Shown here piece by piece: positions 24,304 through 34,349 of a stretch of DNA of 64,000 nt (position 1 is the stretch's first letter; each line of letters begins with the position of its first letter). The notes beneath the pieces are model-generated. The model had not been told where the DNA came from. It ran no database searches and worked only from the letters and a program-made list of their open reading frames with translations. A program made the translations under genes and the position numbers. The DNA comes from Sphingomonas sp. (lineage in GTDB: Bacteria > Pseudomonadota > Alphaproteobacteria > Sphingomonadales > Sphingomonadaceae), in assembly GCF_029239295.1 (NCBI RefSeq), contig NZ_JAQZBC010000003.1, positions 62,001-126,000 on the forward strand, written 5' to 3'.

Positions 24304-24966
24304 ATGGTTCACCTTTCGTTCGGCGGGCACGATTTGATGCCCCTGCACCAGGGTGCGCTGTTCTGGCCGGCGCGGCGCGCCTTGCTGGTGGCTGACCTGC
24401 ACCTCGAAAAGGCGAGCTGGTTCGCTCGATCGGGGCAGATGCTGCCGCCTTATGACAGCTTCGCCACGCTGGCCGACCTGATCGCGCTGATCGACGATAC
24501 CGGCGCGCAGGAGGTCTGGTGCCTCGGCGACAGCTTCCATGACCCAGAGGGCTGCGCCCGGCTGCCGGAGCGCGCGCAGAATATGTTGCGCTCGCTGACC
24601 GCCACGACGCGCTGGACGTGGATTACCGGCAACCACGATCCGCACGGTGTTGATCGTTGCGGTGGCGGGGTAGTCGACGAGGCCGTGGTCGACGGCCTGG
24701 TGCTGCGGCACGAGGCGACAGCGAGCGAGACGCGGCCGGAAGTGTCGGGCCATTATCATCCGAAGTTGCGGATCCGGGTTCGCGGCAAGCTGGTGTCCCG
24801 TCGCTGCTTCGTCGCGGCGAGCCACAAGCTGATCCTGCCCGCTTTTGGCGCGCTGACCGGGGGATTGGACGTCGACCATCCGGAGATCGTCCGGGCGGTC
24901 GGGCGACCGGCACAGGCGCTCATTCCGATCGAGGATCGCCTGCTTCGTTTCCCACTGGCGGCGTAG
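24304..24966 (+). CDS. pdeM: PdeM-type metallophosphoesterase (ligase-associated DNA damage response family)
   Basis: 220 residues from ATG 24304. Calcineurin-like motifs: LLVADLHLEKASWFARSG, WCLGDSFHDPEG, ITGNHDPH and VSGHYHPKL. The pattern LPPYDSFATLADL is typical of the PdeM group, usually encoded with an Lhr-like helicase, an exonuclease and an ATP-dependent ligase. None of these partners is in this window, so the gene is an orphan locally. Its 3' end overlaps the convergent LuxR-type gene by 47 bases. Confidence 0.85.
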   Translation: MVHLSFGGHDLMPLHQGALFWPARRALLVADLHLEKASWFARSGQMLPPYDSFATLADLIALIDDTGAQEVWCLGDSFHDPEGCARLPERAQNMLRSLTATTRWTWITGNHDPHGVDRCGGGVVDEAVVDGLVLRHEATASETRPEVSGHYHPKLRIRVRGKLVSRRCFVAASHKLILPAFGALTGGLDVDHPEIVRAVGRPAQALIPIEDRLLRFPLAA

Positions 24967-25927
24967 GCACGCCGGTCGCGAAACGCGCGACGCTGGCACT
25001 GATCAGGCGAACCAGGTCCACCTGCCCGCCTGTACGGGTCTTCGCGAACAGGCGCTTGGAATAATTGCGCGCTGTCTCGATCGTCAGACCCAATCGCGTC
25101 GCGGACTCGGACAAGCTGGCTCCCCCTGCGATAGCCGCAGCCAAGCGTGCCTCGCTGCCGGTGAGGCCAAACAAGGCGGCAAGCAGCCCAGGTTGCGGGC
25201 CATCGACCCTGGGACGTCCGAGCGCGATCAGACCTATCGCCGCGGGTGCCGGAGCCAACCCGGCGTGTACGGGGAGCACAGGCACCAGCAGCATTGCCTG
25301 GCCCGGTTCCGGCCCCAAATGGACGATCCGCGGTGCTTGATCGGCCATGCACGCGATGGCGTCGGCCGCAAACTGCCTCGCTGTGGCCCGGCGGCTCTCC
25401 AACAGCGGCTCGGCGCTGGACGACGCCGCAAGAATGCGTCCATCAGCGGCAAAGGCCATCCAGCCGGTGCGACTGGCACCCAGCGCCTGTTCGGCGATCG
25501 CCGCGCGGCTTGCCGCATCGTCGAGCGTCGCGCGGGTGCGCAGCGCGATGGCGAGATGCGGTGCGAGACGCGCGAGCAAGGCGCCGTCGGCGGCGGTGAA
25601 ATCGGCGTGGTCACGGCGGATGACCAGCACCGCAGCCGCCCCGCCGGGTTCGTCGACCCGGATGAGGCGCGAATTGCCCTCCCCCTCGTCGGTATAGACG
25701 CGGTGCGGACGCAGCGTGATAAGGCGATCCTGATCCAACGCCGGATGCGGGCCCAGGTGGTTAAGCCAGTGCCACGGCGCGGTGCCACTCCTAACCACCA
25801 ATCCGACCGCATCAGCTCTCACCCGGCGCCGCAAGCGCTGGAGGAAAAGCGTGAAGGGCGCGGCTTCGTGCGCGCCGTCGTGCAGCGGGAGCAGAAGATC
25901 AGTTTCGTCAGGCCGCGTCATTGCCAT
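24920..25927 (-). CDS. LuxR-type helix-turn-helix transcriptional regulator
   Basis: 335 residues. The C-terminal HTH reads [46 protein letters not shown], a GerE/LuxR-type DNA-binding domain. The larger N-terminal part contains no recognisable receiver or autoinducer domain but has GAF/PAS-like composition ([24 protein letters not shown]). It is divergent from cysD across a 92-base gap, so it could regulate cys genes, itself, or neither. GGGAGGG precedes the ATG and forms half of a perfect palindrome. Confidence 0.8.
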   Translation of the reverse strand: MAMTRPDETDLLLPLHDGAHEAAPFTLFLQRLRRRVRADAVGLVVRSGTAPWHWLNHLGPHPALDQDRLITLRPHRVYTDEGEGNSRLIRVDEPGGAAAVLVIRRDHADFTAADGALLARLAPHLAIALRTRATLDDAASRAAIAEQALGASRTGWMAFAADGRILAASSSAEPLLESRRATARQFAADAIACMADQAPRIVHLGPEPGQAMLLVPVLPVHAGLAPAPAAIGLIALGRPRVDGPQPGLLAALFGLTGSEARLAAAIAGGASLSESATRLGLTIETARNYSKRLFAKTRTGGQVDLVRLISASVARFATGVPTPPVGNEAGDPRSE

Positions 25928-25935
25928 CGCGACAC

Positions 25936-25951
25936 CCTCCCATATGGGAGG
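25936..25951 (-). promoter_or_regulatory. perfect palindrome covering the Shine-Dalgarno of the LuxR-type gene
   Basis: CCTCCCATATGGGAGG is a perfect 16-bp palindrome. On the minus-strand transcript it can fold as CCUCCC-AUAU-GGGAGG, burying the GGGAGG ribosome binding site about 8 bases before the ATG at 25927. As DNA it lies between two divergent genes and could equally be a protein operator. Confidence 0.5.
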
Positions 25952-26019
25952 TGCCGTGTCACCCGAGCATTGCCATGTTCCAGATCAGCCATCGAGAAAT
26001 GGCGGCGGGGAAGGCATTC

Positions 26020-26925
26020 ATGGCGCGAACACTGACTCACCTCGAGCGGCTTGAGGCTGAATCGATCCATATCATGCGCGAGGTCGTAGCCGAGAGCGAG
26101 CGGCCGGTGATGCTTTACTCCGTCGGCAAGGATTCAGCGGTGATGCTGCATCTGGCGCGCAAGGCCTTCTACCCTGCGCCGCCTCCCTTTCCGCTGCTGC
26201 ACGTCGATACCACGTGGAAGTTCAAAGCGATGTACGATCTGCGCGATCGCATGGCGCGGGAAAGCGGGATGCAGTTGCTGGTGCATCGTAATCCGGAGGC
26301 GCAAGCGCGTGGGATCAACCCGTTCGATCACGGCCCGCGGCACACCGACATGTGGAAGACCGAGGGGCTGAAGCAGGCGCTGGACCAATACGGCTTTGAT
26401 GTCGCGTTCGGCGGCGCCCGCCGCGACGAGGAGAAGAGCCGTGCCAAGGAGCGGGTATTTTCCTTCCGCTCGGCCAATCATCGGTGGGATCCGAAGAACC
26501 AGCGGCCCGAACTCTGGAACCTCTACAACGCCCGTAAGTCGCGCGGTGAGTCGATCCGCGTATTTCCGATCTCCAATTGGACCGAGCTGGATATCTGGCA
26601 ATATATCCAGCTGAACGACATCCCCATCGTCCCGCTGTATTTCGCCGACCGGCGCCCCACCGTTGAGCGCGACGGGCTGCTGCTGATGGTCGACGATGAT
26701 CGCTTTCCACTGCGTGACGGCGAAGTGCCGGTTGAGCGATCGATCCGGTTCCGCACTTTGGGTTGCTACCCCCTGACTGGCGCAATCGAGAGCGAGGCCG
26801 CGACGCTGGCCGAAGTGATCCAGGAAATGCTGCTCACCACCACCAGCGAGCGTCAGGGTCGTGCGATCGACCGAGACGGCGGCGCTGCCAGCATGGAGAA
26901 GAAGAAGCAGGAGGGGTATTTCTGA
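26020..26925 (+). CDS. cysD: sulfate adenylyltransferase subunit 2 CysD
   Basis: 301 residues from ATG 26020, chosen because GGGGAAGG precedes it and because family members begin just before [17 protein letters not shown]. Together with CysN it forms adenylyl sulfate from ATP and sulfate. The PP-loop motif is [41 protein letters not shown] and [17 protein letters not shown] are also characteristic. The stop overlaps the cysN start (TGATG), giving coupled translation. Confidence 0.96.
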   Translation: MARTLTHLERLEAESIHIMREVVAESERPVMLYSVGKDSAVMLHLARKAFYPAPPPFPLLHVDTTWKFKAMYDLRDRMARESGMQLLVHRNPEAQARGINPFDHGPRHTDMWKTEGLKQALDQYGFDVAFGGARRDEEKSRAKERVFSFRSANHRWDPKNQRPELWNLYNARKSRGESIRVFPISNWTELDIWQYIQLNDIPIVPLYFADRRPTVERDGLLLMVDDDRFPLRDGEVPVERSIRFRTLGCYPLTGAIESEAATLAEVIQEMLLTTTSERQGRAIDRDGGAASMEKKKQEGYF

Positions 26926-28847
26926 TGGCGTCGAACAGCATCACGCCACCAGAGTCATCCTATCAGGCCGATCGCCTGATCGCGGAGGATATCGACGCCT
27001 ATCTGACGCAGCATCAGCACAAGTCACTGCTGCGCTTCATCACCTGCGGTTCGGTGGATGACGGCAAGTCGACGCTGATCGGACGACTGCTGTACGATTC
27101 GAAGATGATCTTCGAGGATCAGCTGGCGGCGCTGGAAAAGGACTCGCGCACTGCCGGCACCCAGGGCCAAGCGATCGATTTCGCGCTGCTGGTCGACGGG
27201 CTGGCCGCTGAGCGCGAACAGGGCATCACTATCGACGTCGCCTATCGCTTCTTCGCCACCGAGAAACGCAAGTTCATCGTCGCCGACACGCCGGGGCACG
27301 AACAATATACTCGCAACATGGTGACCGGCGCGTCGACCGCCGACCTGGCGGTGATCCTGGTGGATGCGCGAAAGGGTGTGCTGACCCAGACCAAGCGCCA
27401 CTCCTATCTCGCTCATTTGATTGGCATCCGCCATCTGGTGCTTGCGGTGAACAAGATGGATCTGGTGGGTTATGATCAATCGGTATTCGATGCGATCGTC
27501 GCTGATTACGCGGCCTTCGCCGCCACGATCGGGCTGCCGGAAGTCACTGCCATTCCGATCTCCGGTTTCCGCGGCGACAATATCACCGGCCCCTCGCCCG
27601 AGACGCCGTGGTATGACGGGCCTTCGCTAATCGCGCATCTGGAAGCAGTGCCGATTGATGCCGATGCCGATCAGGCGCGTCCCTTCCGCCTGCCCGTGCA
27701 ATGGGTGAACCGACCCAACCTCGACTTCCGCGGCTTTGCCGGACAGGTAGCGGCGGGCATGATCCGGCCGGGTGATCCGGTGCGACTACTTCCTTCGGGC
27801 AAGACGTCGACTGTTGCCCGCATCGTCGCACTGGAAGGCGATCTCGATCAGGCGGTGGCGGGACAATCGGTGACGGTAACCCTGGCGGATGAGGTGGATT
27901 GTTCACGCGGCGACGTAATCGCTGCCGCCGGCGATCCGCCGCAGGTCGCCGACCAGTTCGAGGCGACGATCGTCTGGATGGCCGAGGAGGATATGCTGCC
28001 CGGACGTGCCTATTGGCTGAAGCTGGGCACGCAGATGGTGAGTGCGACTGTCCAGGCGCCCAAATATCAGGTCAACGTCAACACGCTGGAGCAGCTGGCC
28101 GCCAAGACGCTGGATCTGAATGCGATCGGTGTCGCCAACCTGTCTACCGACAAGCCGCTGGTGTTCGAACCATATGCCGACAGCCGGACGCTGGGTGGGT
28201 TCATCCTGATCGACAAGCTGAGCAATGCGACCGTCGCGGCGGGGATGCTGCATTTCAGCCTGCGGCGATCGCAGAACATCCACTGGCAGCCGACCGACAT
28301 CGGTCGGGAGACGCTGGCGGCGCTGAAGAACCAGAAGCCGGTGGTGCTTTGGTTCACGGGCCTTTCCGGTGCAGGCAAATCGACCATCGCCAACATGGTC
28401 GAAAAGAAACTGGTGCGGATGAACCGCCACACCTTCCTGCTGGACGGCGACAATGTGCGTCACGGGTTGAACAAGGACCTGGGGTTCACCGATGCCGATC
28501 GGGTGGAGAACATTCGGCGCGTAGGCGAAGTGGCACGGCTGATGACCGACGCCGGGCTGATCGTCGTCACCGCCTTCATCTCCCCCTTCCGGGCGGAGCG
28601 CGAAATGGTTCGCCAGATGATGCAGCCAGGCGAGTTCATCGAGGTGCACATCGATACACCGCTCGCTGAGGCGGAGCGTCGCGACGTGAAGGGCCTGTAT
28701 GCCAAGGCGCGGGCCGGGCAGCTCGCGAACTTCACCGGCATCGACAGCCCCTATGAACCGCCGGAGGATCCCGAGATCCGCATCGACACCACGGCCATGA
28801 CACCCGAAGAAGCGGCTGACCTCATCATCGCCAGGATCATCCCGTGA
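26925..28847 (+). CDS. cysNC: bifunctional sulfate adenylyltransferase subunit 1 / APS kinase CysNC
   Basis: 640 residues from ATG 26925 (AGGAGGGG upstream). The N-terminal GTPase (CysN, about 1-450) has [29 protein letters not shown] and NKMD, and drives APS formation by CysD. The C-terminal APS kinase (CysC, about 455-640) has [31 protein letters not shown] and FISPFRAER, phosphorylating APS to PAPS. The NC fusion is common in alphaproteobacteria. Same operon as cysD and cysQ. Confidence 0.96.
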   Translation: MASNSITPPESSYQADRLIAEDIDAYLTQHQHKSLLRFITCGSVDDGKSTLIGRLLYDSKMIFEDQLAALEKDSRTAGTQGQAIDFALLVDGLAAEREQGITIDVAYRFFATEKRKFIVADTPGHEQYTRNMVTGASTADLAVILVDARKGVLTQTKRHSYLAHLIGIRHLVLAVNKMDLVGYDQSVFDAIVADYAAFAATIGLPEVTAIPISGFRGDNITGPSPETPWYDGPSLIAHLEAVPIDADADQARPFRLPVQWVNRPNLDFRGFAGQVAAGMIRPGDPVRLLPSGKTSTVARIVALEGDLDQAVAGQSVTVTLADEVDCSRGDVIAAAGDPPQVADQFEATIVWMAEEDMLPGRAYWLKLGTQMVSATVQAPKYQVNVNTLEQLAAKTLDLNAIGVANLSTDKPLVFEPYADSRTLGGFILIDKLSNATVAAGMLHFSLRRSQNIHWQPTDIGRETLAALKNQKPVVLWFTGLSGAGKSTIANMVEKKLVRMNRHTFLLDGDNVRHGLNKDLGFTDADRVENIRRVGEVARLMTDAGLIVVTAFISPFRAEREMVRQMMQPGEFIEVHIDTPLAEAERRDVKGLYAKARAGQLANFTGIDSPYEPPEDPEIRIDTTAMTPEEAADLIIARIIP

Positions 28848-29626
28848 CCGATACTGCCGTGAACACCGCCGCCCGGCCGAACACCGCGATGTCTGATGCG
28901 GCGCTGGCCGCTCACCTGGCCGAGACCGCGGGGCAGATCCTTCTGGCCGTGCGGAGCGCCACGGTGTTCAGCCCCCAGGCGCTGGGCAAGGCCGGGGATC
29001 AGACGGCAAACCAGTTCCTGGTACAGGCGATCCGCCACGCGCGCCCAGACGACGGCCTGCTGTCTGAAGAGATGAGCTGCGATGGCGAGCGGCTGGCCAA
29101 GCGGCGCACCTGGATTGTCGATCCGGTCGACGGCACGCGCGAATATGGCGAGGCGCGGCACGATTGGGCGGTACATGTCGCGTTGGCGATCGACGGTGTG
29201 GCGGCGATCGGCGCCGTGGCGCTGCCGGACGCGGGGCTGGTGCTGCGGTCCGACGAGCCCTGCCCTGTACCGCCCCCGGCCTCCCCTTTGCGGATGCTGG
29301 TCAGCCGGACACGCCCCGCACCAGAAGCAGTGGCAGTGGCAGAGCGGCTAGGCGCGACGCTGGTGCCGATGGGGTCAGCCGGCGCCAAGGCGATGGCCGT
29401 GGTGCGCGGCGAAGCGGATATCTACCTGCATTCCGGCGGGCAATATGAGTGGGATTCGGCCGCACCCGTGGCGGTTGCGGGTGCTTTCGGCCTCCATTGT
29501 TCGCGCATCGACGGCAGCCCGCTGCGCTACAATCAGGAAGACGTTTATCTGCCCGACTTGCTGATCTGCCCGAAAGAGCTGGCCGATCAGGTCTTGGCGC
29601 TCGTCCGCGAGATGAAGGCCAGCTGA
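28844..29626 (+). CDS. cysQ: 3'(2'),5'-bisphosphate nucleotidase CysQ
   Basis: 260 residues. It removes the 3' phosphate of PAP, recycling the by-product of PAPS-dependent reactions. The inositol-monophosphatase-type metal motif [14 protein letters not shown] and a C-terminal [14 protein letters not shown] are present. It starts with GTG overlapping the cysNC stop (GTGA), so it is the third coupled gene of the sulfate-activation operon. Confidence 0.93.
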   Translation: MTDTAVNTAARPNTAMSDAALAAHLAETAGQILLAVRSATVFSPQALGKAGDQTANQFLVQAIRHARPDDGLLSEEMSCDGERLAKRRTWIVDPVDGTREYGEARHDWAVHVALAIDGVAAIGAVALPDAGLVLRSDEPCPVPPPASPLRMLVSRTRPAPEAVAVAERLGATLVPMGSAGAKAMAVVRGEADIYLHSGGQYEWDSAAPVAVAGAFGLHCSRIDGSPLRYNQEDVYLPDLLICPKELADQVLALVREMKAS

Positions 29627-29669
29627 GCCGCCCCCCGCTTCCGAGTGAAGCGGAGGAGCGGCTGGCCAA

Positions 29670-30371
29670 TTACTTCAAATGCTCGGCAAAGAAATCGGCG
29701 GTGCGCTGGTCAGCCAGGTCGGCCGCTGCTGGCGAGCGGCGATCGCCCATCTCGGTTGCGAAGCCGTGATCCTCCCCGGGATAATCATACAGCGTGACCT
29801 TCGGATGATCGTCCAGCCCCTCGTGCATCTTCTGCTGAGTGGCCTTGTCGACGAAGCCATCCTCGCCCGCGATGTGAAGGAGCACCGGGTTCGCGATGGC
29901 ATGCTTCTCACCCAGCAGGCCATCGATACCGACGCCATAATAACCGACACTGGCGTCGATATCGGTGCGGCAAGCGGTCATGAACGCGAGGCGGCCGCCA
30001 AGGCAGTAGCCCACGGCTCCGATTTTACCCGACCCGCCGAGCAATGCGCGCGTCGCGTGGATGGTCGCCTCGATATCGCGGATACCGGCGTCCTGATCGA
30101 ACTTGCCGAACAGGTCGAGGCCGCGCTGCAGCTCCTCGGGCACGTCGGGATTCAGCTCGACGCCGGGGGCGATCCGCCAGAACAGATCGGGCGCTATGGC
30201 CAGATAACCCTGCTCAGCCAGGCGATCGCACTTCTGCCGAATGCCCGGATTCACCCCGAACACTTCCTGAATGACGATGATGGCAGCCGTCGGCGCACCG
30301 GCAGGATCGGCGCGATACGCCTTGAAGCTGCCTTCGCCGTTCAGCGCGGCGATATCGATCATCTGACCCAT
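29670..30371 (-). CDS. dienelactone hydrolase family protein
   Basis: 233 residues from the preferred ATG (MGQMIDIAALNGEGSF; AAGGA upstream). An alpha/beta hydrolase with a Cys nucleophile in GAVGYCLGGRLAF, a catalytic Asp in AGEDGFVD and a His in YPGEDHGFA, the usual dienelactone hydrolase triad. Natural substrates of such proteins outside aromatic degradation clusters are mostly unknown, and no catabolic genes are adjacent. It converges with cysQ. Confidence 0.9.
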   Translation of the reverse strand: MGQMIDIAALNGEGSFKAYRADPAGAPTAAIIVIQEVFGVNPGIRQKCDRLAEQGYLAIAPDLFWRIAPGVELNPDVPEELQRGLDLFGKFDQDAGIRDIEATIHATRALLGGSGKIGAVGYCLGGRLAFMTACRTDIDASVGYYGVGIDGLLGEKHAIANPVLLHIAGEDGFVDKATQQKMHEGLDDHPKVTLYDYPGEDHGFATEMGDRRSPAAADLADQRTADFFAEHLK

Positions 30372-30492
30372 GGAAATCCTTCTCCTTATGATGTTGCCCG
30401 CTGCGCGGTTGCGACGGCAGCGGCATAGCGGGCATAGATGGATGCGCGGTGACGCTATCGCTCCCCGCAGCACGGCTCAAGGGAAGGTGGCC

Positions 30493-30729
30493 ATGAAGAT
30501 CAGCATAGAAGTGGATTGCACGCCCGAAGAAGCGCGGCGGGCAATGGGTTTACCCGATCTGTCACCGCTGCATGATCGCTATGTCGCGATGCTGCAGCAC
30601 ACGCTGGAGCAGAAAGCGGTGGGCCCGGAGATGCTGGAGACCCTGATGCGGAGTTGGGCACCAATGAGTGACACCGGCGCGAATTTCTGGCGCGGCCTGT
30701 TCGAGGCAGGCGGTAAGCCGGGCGGTTGA
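30493..30729 (+). CDS. DUF6489 family small protein
   Basis: 78 residues, soluble, beginning MKISIEVDCTPEEARRAMGLPDLSPLHDRY. The DUF6489 assignment is from recollection of sphingomonad annotations; the function is unknown. The stop overlaps the mnmE ATG (TGATG), so it is the first gene of the mnmE-mnmG-rsmG-parAB run. The ATG at 30493 is chosen over the 41-codon longer track start. Confidence 0.75.
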   Translation: MKISIEVDCTPEEARRAMGLPDLSPLHDRYVAMLQHTLEQKAVGPEMLETLMRSWAPMSDTGANFWRGLFEAGGKPGG

Positions 30730-31994
30730 TGAGCACCATCTTTGCCGTTTCGAGCGGCCGTCCGCCTGCCGCGATAGCGGTTCTGCGGATCAGCGGGCCA
30801 GCAGCTTTCGTAGCTGGAACCGCACTAGCTGGCACCCTCCCCCCGCCCCGGACCGCGGCGCTCCGCACCCTGCGTCATGATGGCGTTACGCTCGACCAGG
30901 CGCTTGTGCTCTCCTTTCCGGGTCCGAACACTGCGACTGGCGAGGATCTCGTCGAACTTCACCTGCATGGTGGGCGCGCCGTCGTCGCAGCGGTCGAAGC
31001 GGCCCTGGCGGTTCAGCCTGATCTTCGCGCCGCCGAAGCGGGCGAGTTCACCCGCCGGGCGTTAGCCAATGGCCGCATCGACCTGATCCAAGCACAGGGG
31101 ATCGCTGACCTGCTCGAAGCAGAGACCGAGCAGCAGCGGCGGATGGCGATGGACAGCACCGACGGGGTCGTCAGCCGCTCAGTAGCTGAGTGGATGGCTG
31201 AACTATCGCGTATCGGTGCGCTGATCGAAGCGACGATCGATTTCGATGACGAGGATGACGTGGAGGCGGTGGATATCCGCCGTATTGACGAGGACAGCGC
31301 AACGCTGGCCTCACGGTTAGATGCTGTCCTTACGCGCCCGCCGGTTGAGCGTTACCGCGACGGAATTCGCGTCGTGCTCGTCGGGCCACCGAACGCCGGC
31401 AAGTCGTCACTGTTGAACGCGCTAATCGGTCGTGAGGCGGCGATCGTGTCGCCGATCGCCGGGACCACCCGCGACCGAGTGGAAGCGCAGGTCGTGCGGC
31501 GAGGCCGGGTGTACACGCTGATCGACACAGCTGGTCTCCGTGAAGAGACAGATGATCCTATTGAGCGTATCGGCATCCAGCGCGCGCGGACGGCACTTGC
31601 CACGGCGGATATTGTGCTGGATCTGACCGGCAGCGAGGTGAGCGAGCGGGCAATCCGCATTCATGCGCAAGCGGATCGACGTGGCGCCGCGCCGCACGAT
31701 GCGATCGCCACTTCGGTAAAGGACGACCGATCGATCGAGCAGCTTTGGCGGGAGATCGAGACCCGCGGTGATGGGATTCTTGGCGGTGGCGAAGGCCCCG
31801 TGTTCCACGTGGAACAGCGTCGGGCGATTGCCGCGGCTCGCGACGCGATCGCCGCATCGATAGCTTACGACGACTTGCTGTTACGTGCAGAAGAGGTACG
31901 GACAGCTTCGCGCGCGCTAGCCGGCTTGCTCGGCGTAGATGCAACCGAGGCCATGCTCGATGCCCTGTTTGCGCGCTTCTGTGTTGGGAAGTGA
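30729..31994 (+). CDS. mnmE: tRNA modification GTPase MnmE (TrmE)
   Basis: 421 residues. With MnmG it installs the (carboxymethyl)aminomethyl group on U34 of certain tRNAs. It has the N-terminal folate-binding domain ([21 protein letters not shown]), the G domain within a helical region ([31 protein letters not shown]) and the conserved C-terminal FCVGK with the functional Cys. A perfect parS site lies inside the gene, encoding FHVEQ. Confidence 0.97.
   Translation: MSTIFAVSSGRPPAAIAVLRISGPAAFVAGTALAGTLPPPRTAALRTLRHDGVTLDQALVLSFPGPNTATGEDLVELHLHGGRAVVAAVEAALAVQPDLRAAEAGEFTRRALANGRIDLIQAQGIADLLEAETEQQRRMAMDSTDGVVSRSVAEWMAELSRIGALIEATIDFDDEDDVEAVDIRRIDEDSATLASRLDAVLTRPPVERYRDGIRVVLVGPPNAGKSSLLNALIGREAAIVSPIAGTTRDRVEAQVVRRGRVYTLIDTAGLREETDDPIERIGIQRARTALATADIVLDLTGSEVSERAIRIHAQADRRGAAPHDAIATSVKDDRSIEQLWREIETRGDGILGGGEGPVFHVEQRRAIAAARDAIAASIAYDDLLLRAEEVRTASRALAGLLGVDATEAMLDALFARFCVGK
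31801..31816. promoter_or_regulatory. parS centromere site 1 (inside mnmE)
   Basis: TGTTCCACGTGGAACA, a perfect 16-bp palindrome matching the consensus bound by chromosomal ParB. It lies about 3.3 kb upstream of parB and encodes part of FHVEQ in MnmE. Confidence 0.93.
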
Positions 31995-32009
31995 TGTTCA
32001 CGTGGAACA
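31995..32009. promoter_or_regulatory. degenerate parS-like site over the mnmG start
   Basis: TGTTCACGTGGAACA is the parS palindrome with one C deleted. The central CACGTG includes the GTG that I take as the mnmG start codon. ParB binding is uncertain because the deletion breaks half-site spacing. Confidence 0.45.
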
Positions 32010-33732
32010 ATCCATCGATGTTATCGTGATCGGCGGCGGTCATGCCGGTAGCGAGGCCGCAGCAGCCGCAGCACGCCGAGGCGCGCGAGTCGGGCTGATC
32101 AGCCACGACCCAAGCCGAATCGGTGCCATGTCGTGCAATCCGTCCATCGGCGGATTGGGTAAGGGCCACCTTGTTCGCGAAGTTGATGCCTTCGACGGGT
32201 TGATGGCCCGAGCGGCGGACAGGGCTGCGATCCATCATCGGATGCTCAACCGCAGCAAAGGGCTCGCTGTGCAGGGTCCGCGCATTCAGGCGGACCGTCG
32301 GCTTTATACCGCCGCCATTCAGGCGATGCTCGCTGGCCAACCCACGATCAGCGTGATCGCCGGGGAGGCGGTCGCGCTTCGTCTGGAAAACGACCGCGTT
32401 ACCGGCGTCGTTCTCGCCAATGGTACTCAGTTGGCCGCGCGCGCGGTAGTGCTGGCCACCGGCACGTTCCTCGGCGGTCGAATATTCCGTGGCGAAGAGC
32501 AACAAGCCGGCGGACGGGTCGGCGAAGCGGCTGCGCTTCCGCTTGCGACGCAGCTTCGTGAACTTCAGCTACCAATGGGACGACTCAAGACCGGGACCCC
32601 GCCCCGCCTCGACGGGCGATCGATAAATTGGGCACGGCTGGATCCGCAGCCGTCTGACTCCGACCCATGGACGATGTCCCCGATGTCGCGCGGTCGGTGC
32701 CTCCCTCAACTCGCTTGCGCGATCACGCGAACGACGCAGCAAGCGCACGCGATCATTGCTGAGAACCTTCATCGCTCGCCGCTTCAGACCGGAGCGATCG
32801 AGGGGCAAGGGCCGAGATATTGCCCTTCGATCGAAGACAAGATCCGACGCTTCGGGGATCGGGACGGGCATCAGATCTTCCTCGAGCCCGAGGGGCTGGA
32901 CGACGCAACGGTCTACCCCAACGGAATTTCCACCTCACTCCCCGTGGATGTGCAAGACGCCTTTATTCGCAGCATCCCCGGGCTGGAGCAGGTGCGGATC
33001 ACCATGCACGGTTATGCCGTGGAGTATGATCATATTGATCCGCGCGCGCTGGATGCCACCTTGGCACTGCCGCAACTCACCGGCCTGTTCCTGGCGGGAC
33101 AGATCAACGGCACAACCGGCTATGAAGAAGCAGCGGCGCAGGGACTGGTTGCTGGCGCCAACGCCGCGGCCGCGGCGCTGGACCTCGCTCCGTTCCAACC
33201 TGATCGTACCGCGAGCTACATTGGCGTGATGATCGACGATCTGGTCCTCCAAGGGATCAGCGAACCCTATCGGATGCTGACGGCCCGTGCGGAGTATCGC
33301 CTCGCTCTACGCGCGGACAATGCCGAGGCTCGTTTGTCGGGCGAGGCGGCGCGGTTGCGGCTGCTCTCCGAAGAACGACAACGACATGTCGCCGGGCGGA
33401 TGAAACAACGGGAGCTGCTTCGGAACGGCGCAATCGGGGCGGATGGGACTGGTACAATCGACGCGGATCTGATCCGTGAGCATGAGGAAGATGTGCGCTA
33501 TGCCCCCTATTTGGAGCGACAAGCCGCCGAAATCGCGCGGATGAAAAAGGACGATAAAATCGTGATTGCGAGCGATGTTTCGCTCGATCGGATTGCCGGC
33601 CTTTCGAACGAGATGCGTGAAAGGCTCCGCGCCGCTCGGCCGCGTACGCTGGGTGAGGCTTCGCGTGTTCGCGGCGTCACGCCCGCCGCACTGACCGCCT
33701 TGTGGCTCGATGCGAAGGCGGCCCAGCGATGA
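32002..33732 (+). CDS. mnmG: tRNA uridine-5-carboxymethylaminomethyl modification enzyme MnmG (GidA)
   Basis: 576 residues from GTG 32002 ([20 protein letters not shown] after conversion), chosen by homology and by GGGAAG 9 bases upstream; the track start lies within mnmE. FAD-binding partner of MnmE. Motifs: [46 protein letters not shown] and [24 protein letters not shown]. It is slightly shorter than the E. coli protein (about 630). It overlaps rsmG by 4 bases. Confidence 0.96.
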   Translation: MEQSIDVIVIGGGHAGSEAAAAAARRGARVGLISHDPSRIGAMSCNPSIGGLGKGHLVREVDAFDGLMARAADRAAIHHRMLNRSKGLAVQGPRIQADRRLYTAAIQAMLAGQPTISVIAGEAVALRLENDRVTGVVLANGTQLAARAVVLATGTFLGGRIFRGEEQQAGGRVGEAAALPLATQLRELQLPMGRLKTGTPPRLDGRSINWARLDPQPSDSDPWTMSPMSRGRCLPQLACAITRTTQQAHAIIAENLHRSPLQTGAIEGQGPRYCPSIEDKIRRFGDRDGHQIFLEPEGLDDATVYPNGISTSLPVDVQDAFIRSIPGLEQVRITMHGYAVEYDHIDPRALDATLALPQLTGLFLAGQINGTTGYEEAAAQGLVAGANAAAAALDLAPFQPDRTASYIGVMIDDLVLQGISEPYRMLTARAEYRLALRADNAEARLSGEAARLRLLSEERQRHVAGRMKQRELLRNGAIGADGTGTIDADLIREHEEDVRYAPYLERQAAEIARMKKDDKIVIASDVSLDRIAGLSNEMRERLRAARPRTLGEASRVRGVTPAALTALWLDAKAAQR

Positions 33733-34349
33733 CCGAAGCGGAAGCACGTGACGCGGTACGCGCCATGGTTGGTGAGGAGGCGATGCCACGGCTGGACCGG
33801 TTTGCGGCGAAGGTAAGGGAGGAAAGCGAGCGGCAGAATCTTGTCGCCAAACCGACATTGGACACTTTGTGGAGCCGGCATTTCCTCGACTCCGCGCAGC
33901 TGATGCCGTTGGCGGCACAGCACGAGGGGTTGTGGATCGATGTTGGTACAGGGGCGGGCTTTCCCGGTCTGGTGATCGCCCTCGCCTCGCCGCGGCCAAC
34001 GATCATGATTGAACCACGCCGCAGGCGGGCTGATTTTCTGCGCGCGGTGATCGATGCTGAGGGTCTGGCCGACCGAGTGGAGATCCGCCAGGCAAAGGTC
34101 GAGCGCGTCGAAGCACCCAAGGCAGCCGTCATTTCTGCGCGTGCCGTCGCGTCGTTATCAGAATTGTTGCAATCGACGGCGCATTTGGCGGCAATGGACA
34201 CGCTTTACTTGCTACCCAAGGGACAATCGGCCACCACAGAGGTCAGCGAAGCGCAGCGACGTTTTGCAGGATTGTTCCACGTGGAACAGAGCATCACCGA
34301 CCCTGCCTCCGGCATCGTCGTCGTGAAAAACGTGAAGGGACGGCGATGA
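33729..34349 (+). CDS. rsmG: 16S rRNA m7G527 methyltransferase RsmG (GidB)
   Basis: 206 residues. A SAM-dependent methyltransferase acting on G527 of 16S rRNA. SAM-binding motif: [21 protein letters not shown]; the substrate-side segment [24 protein letters not shown] is also typical. The start overlaps the mnmG stop (ATGA) and its stop overlaps parA (ATGA). A second perfect parS lies near its 3' end. Confidence 0.96.
   Translation: MTEAEARDAVRAMVGEEAMPRLDRFAAKVREESERQNLVAKPTLDTLWSRHFLDSAQLMPLAAQHEGLWIDVGTGAGFPGLVIALASPRPTIMIEPRRRRADFLRAVIDAEGLADRVEIRQAKVERVEAPKAAVISARAVASLSELLQSTAHLAAMDTLYLLPKGQSATTEVSEAQRRFAGLFHVEQSITDPASGIVVVKNVKGRR
34273..34288. promoter_or_regulatory. parS centromere site 2 (inside rsmG)
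   Basis: TGTTCCACGTGGAACA, identical to site 1, 58 bases before the parA start. It encodes FHVEQ in RsmG, the same residues as site 1 encodes in MnmE. Confidence 0.93.
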
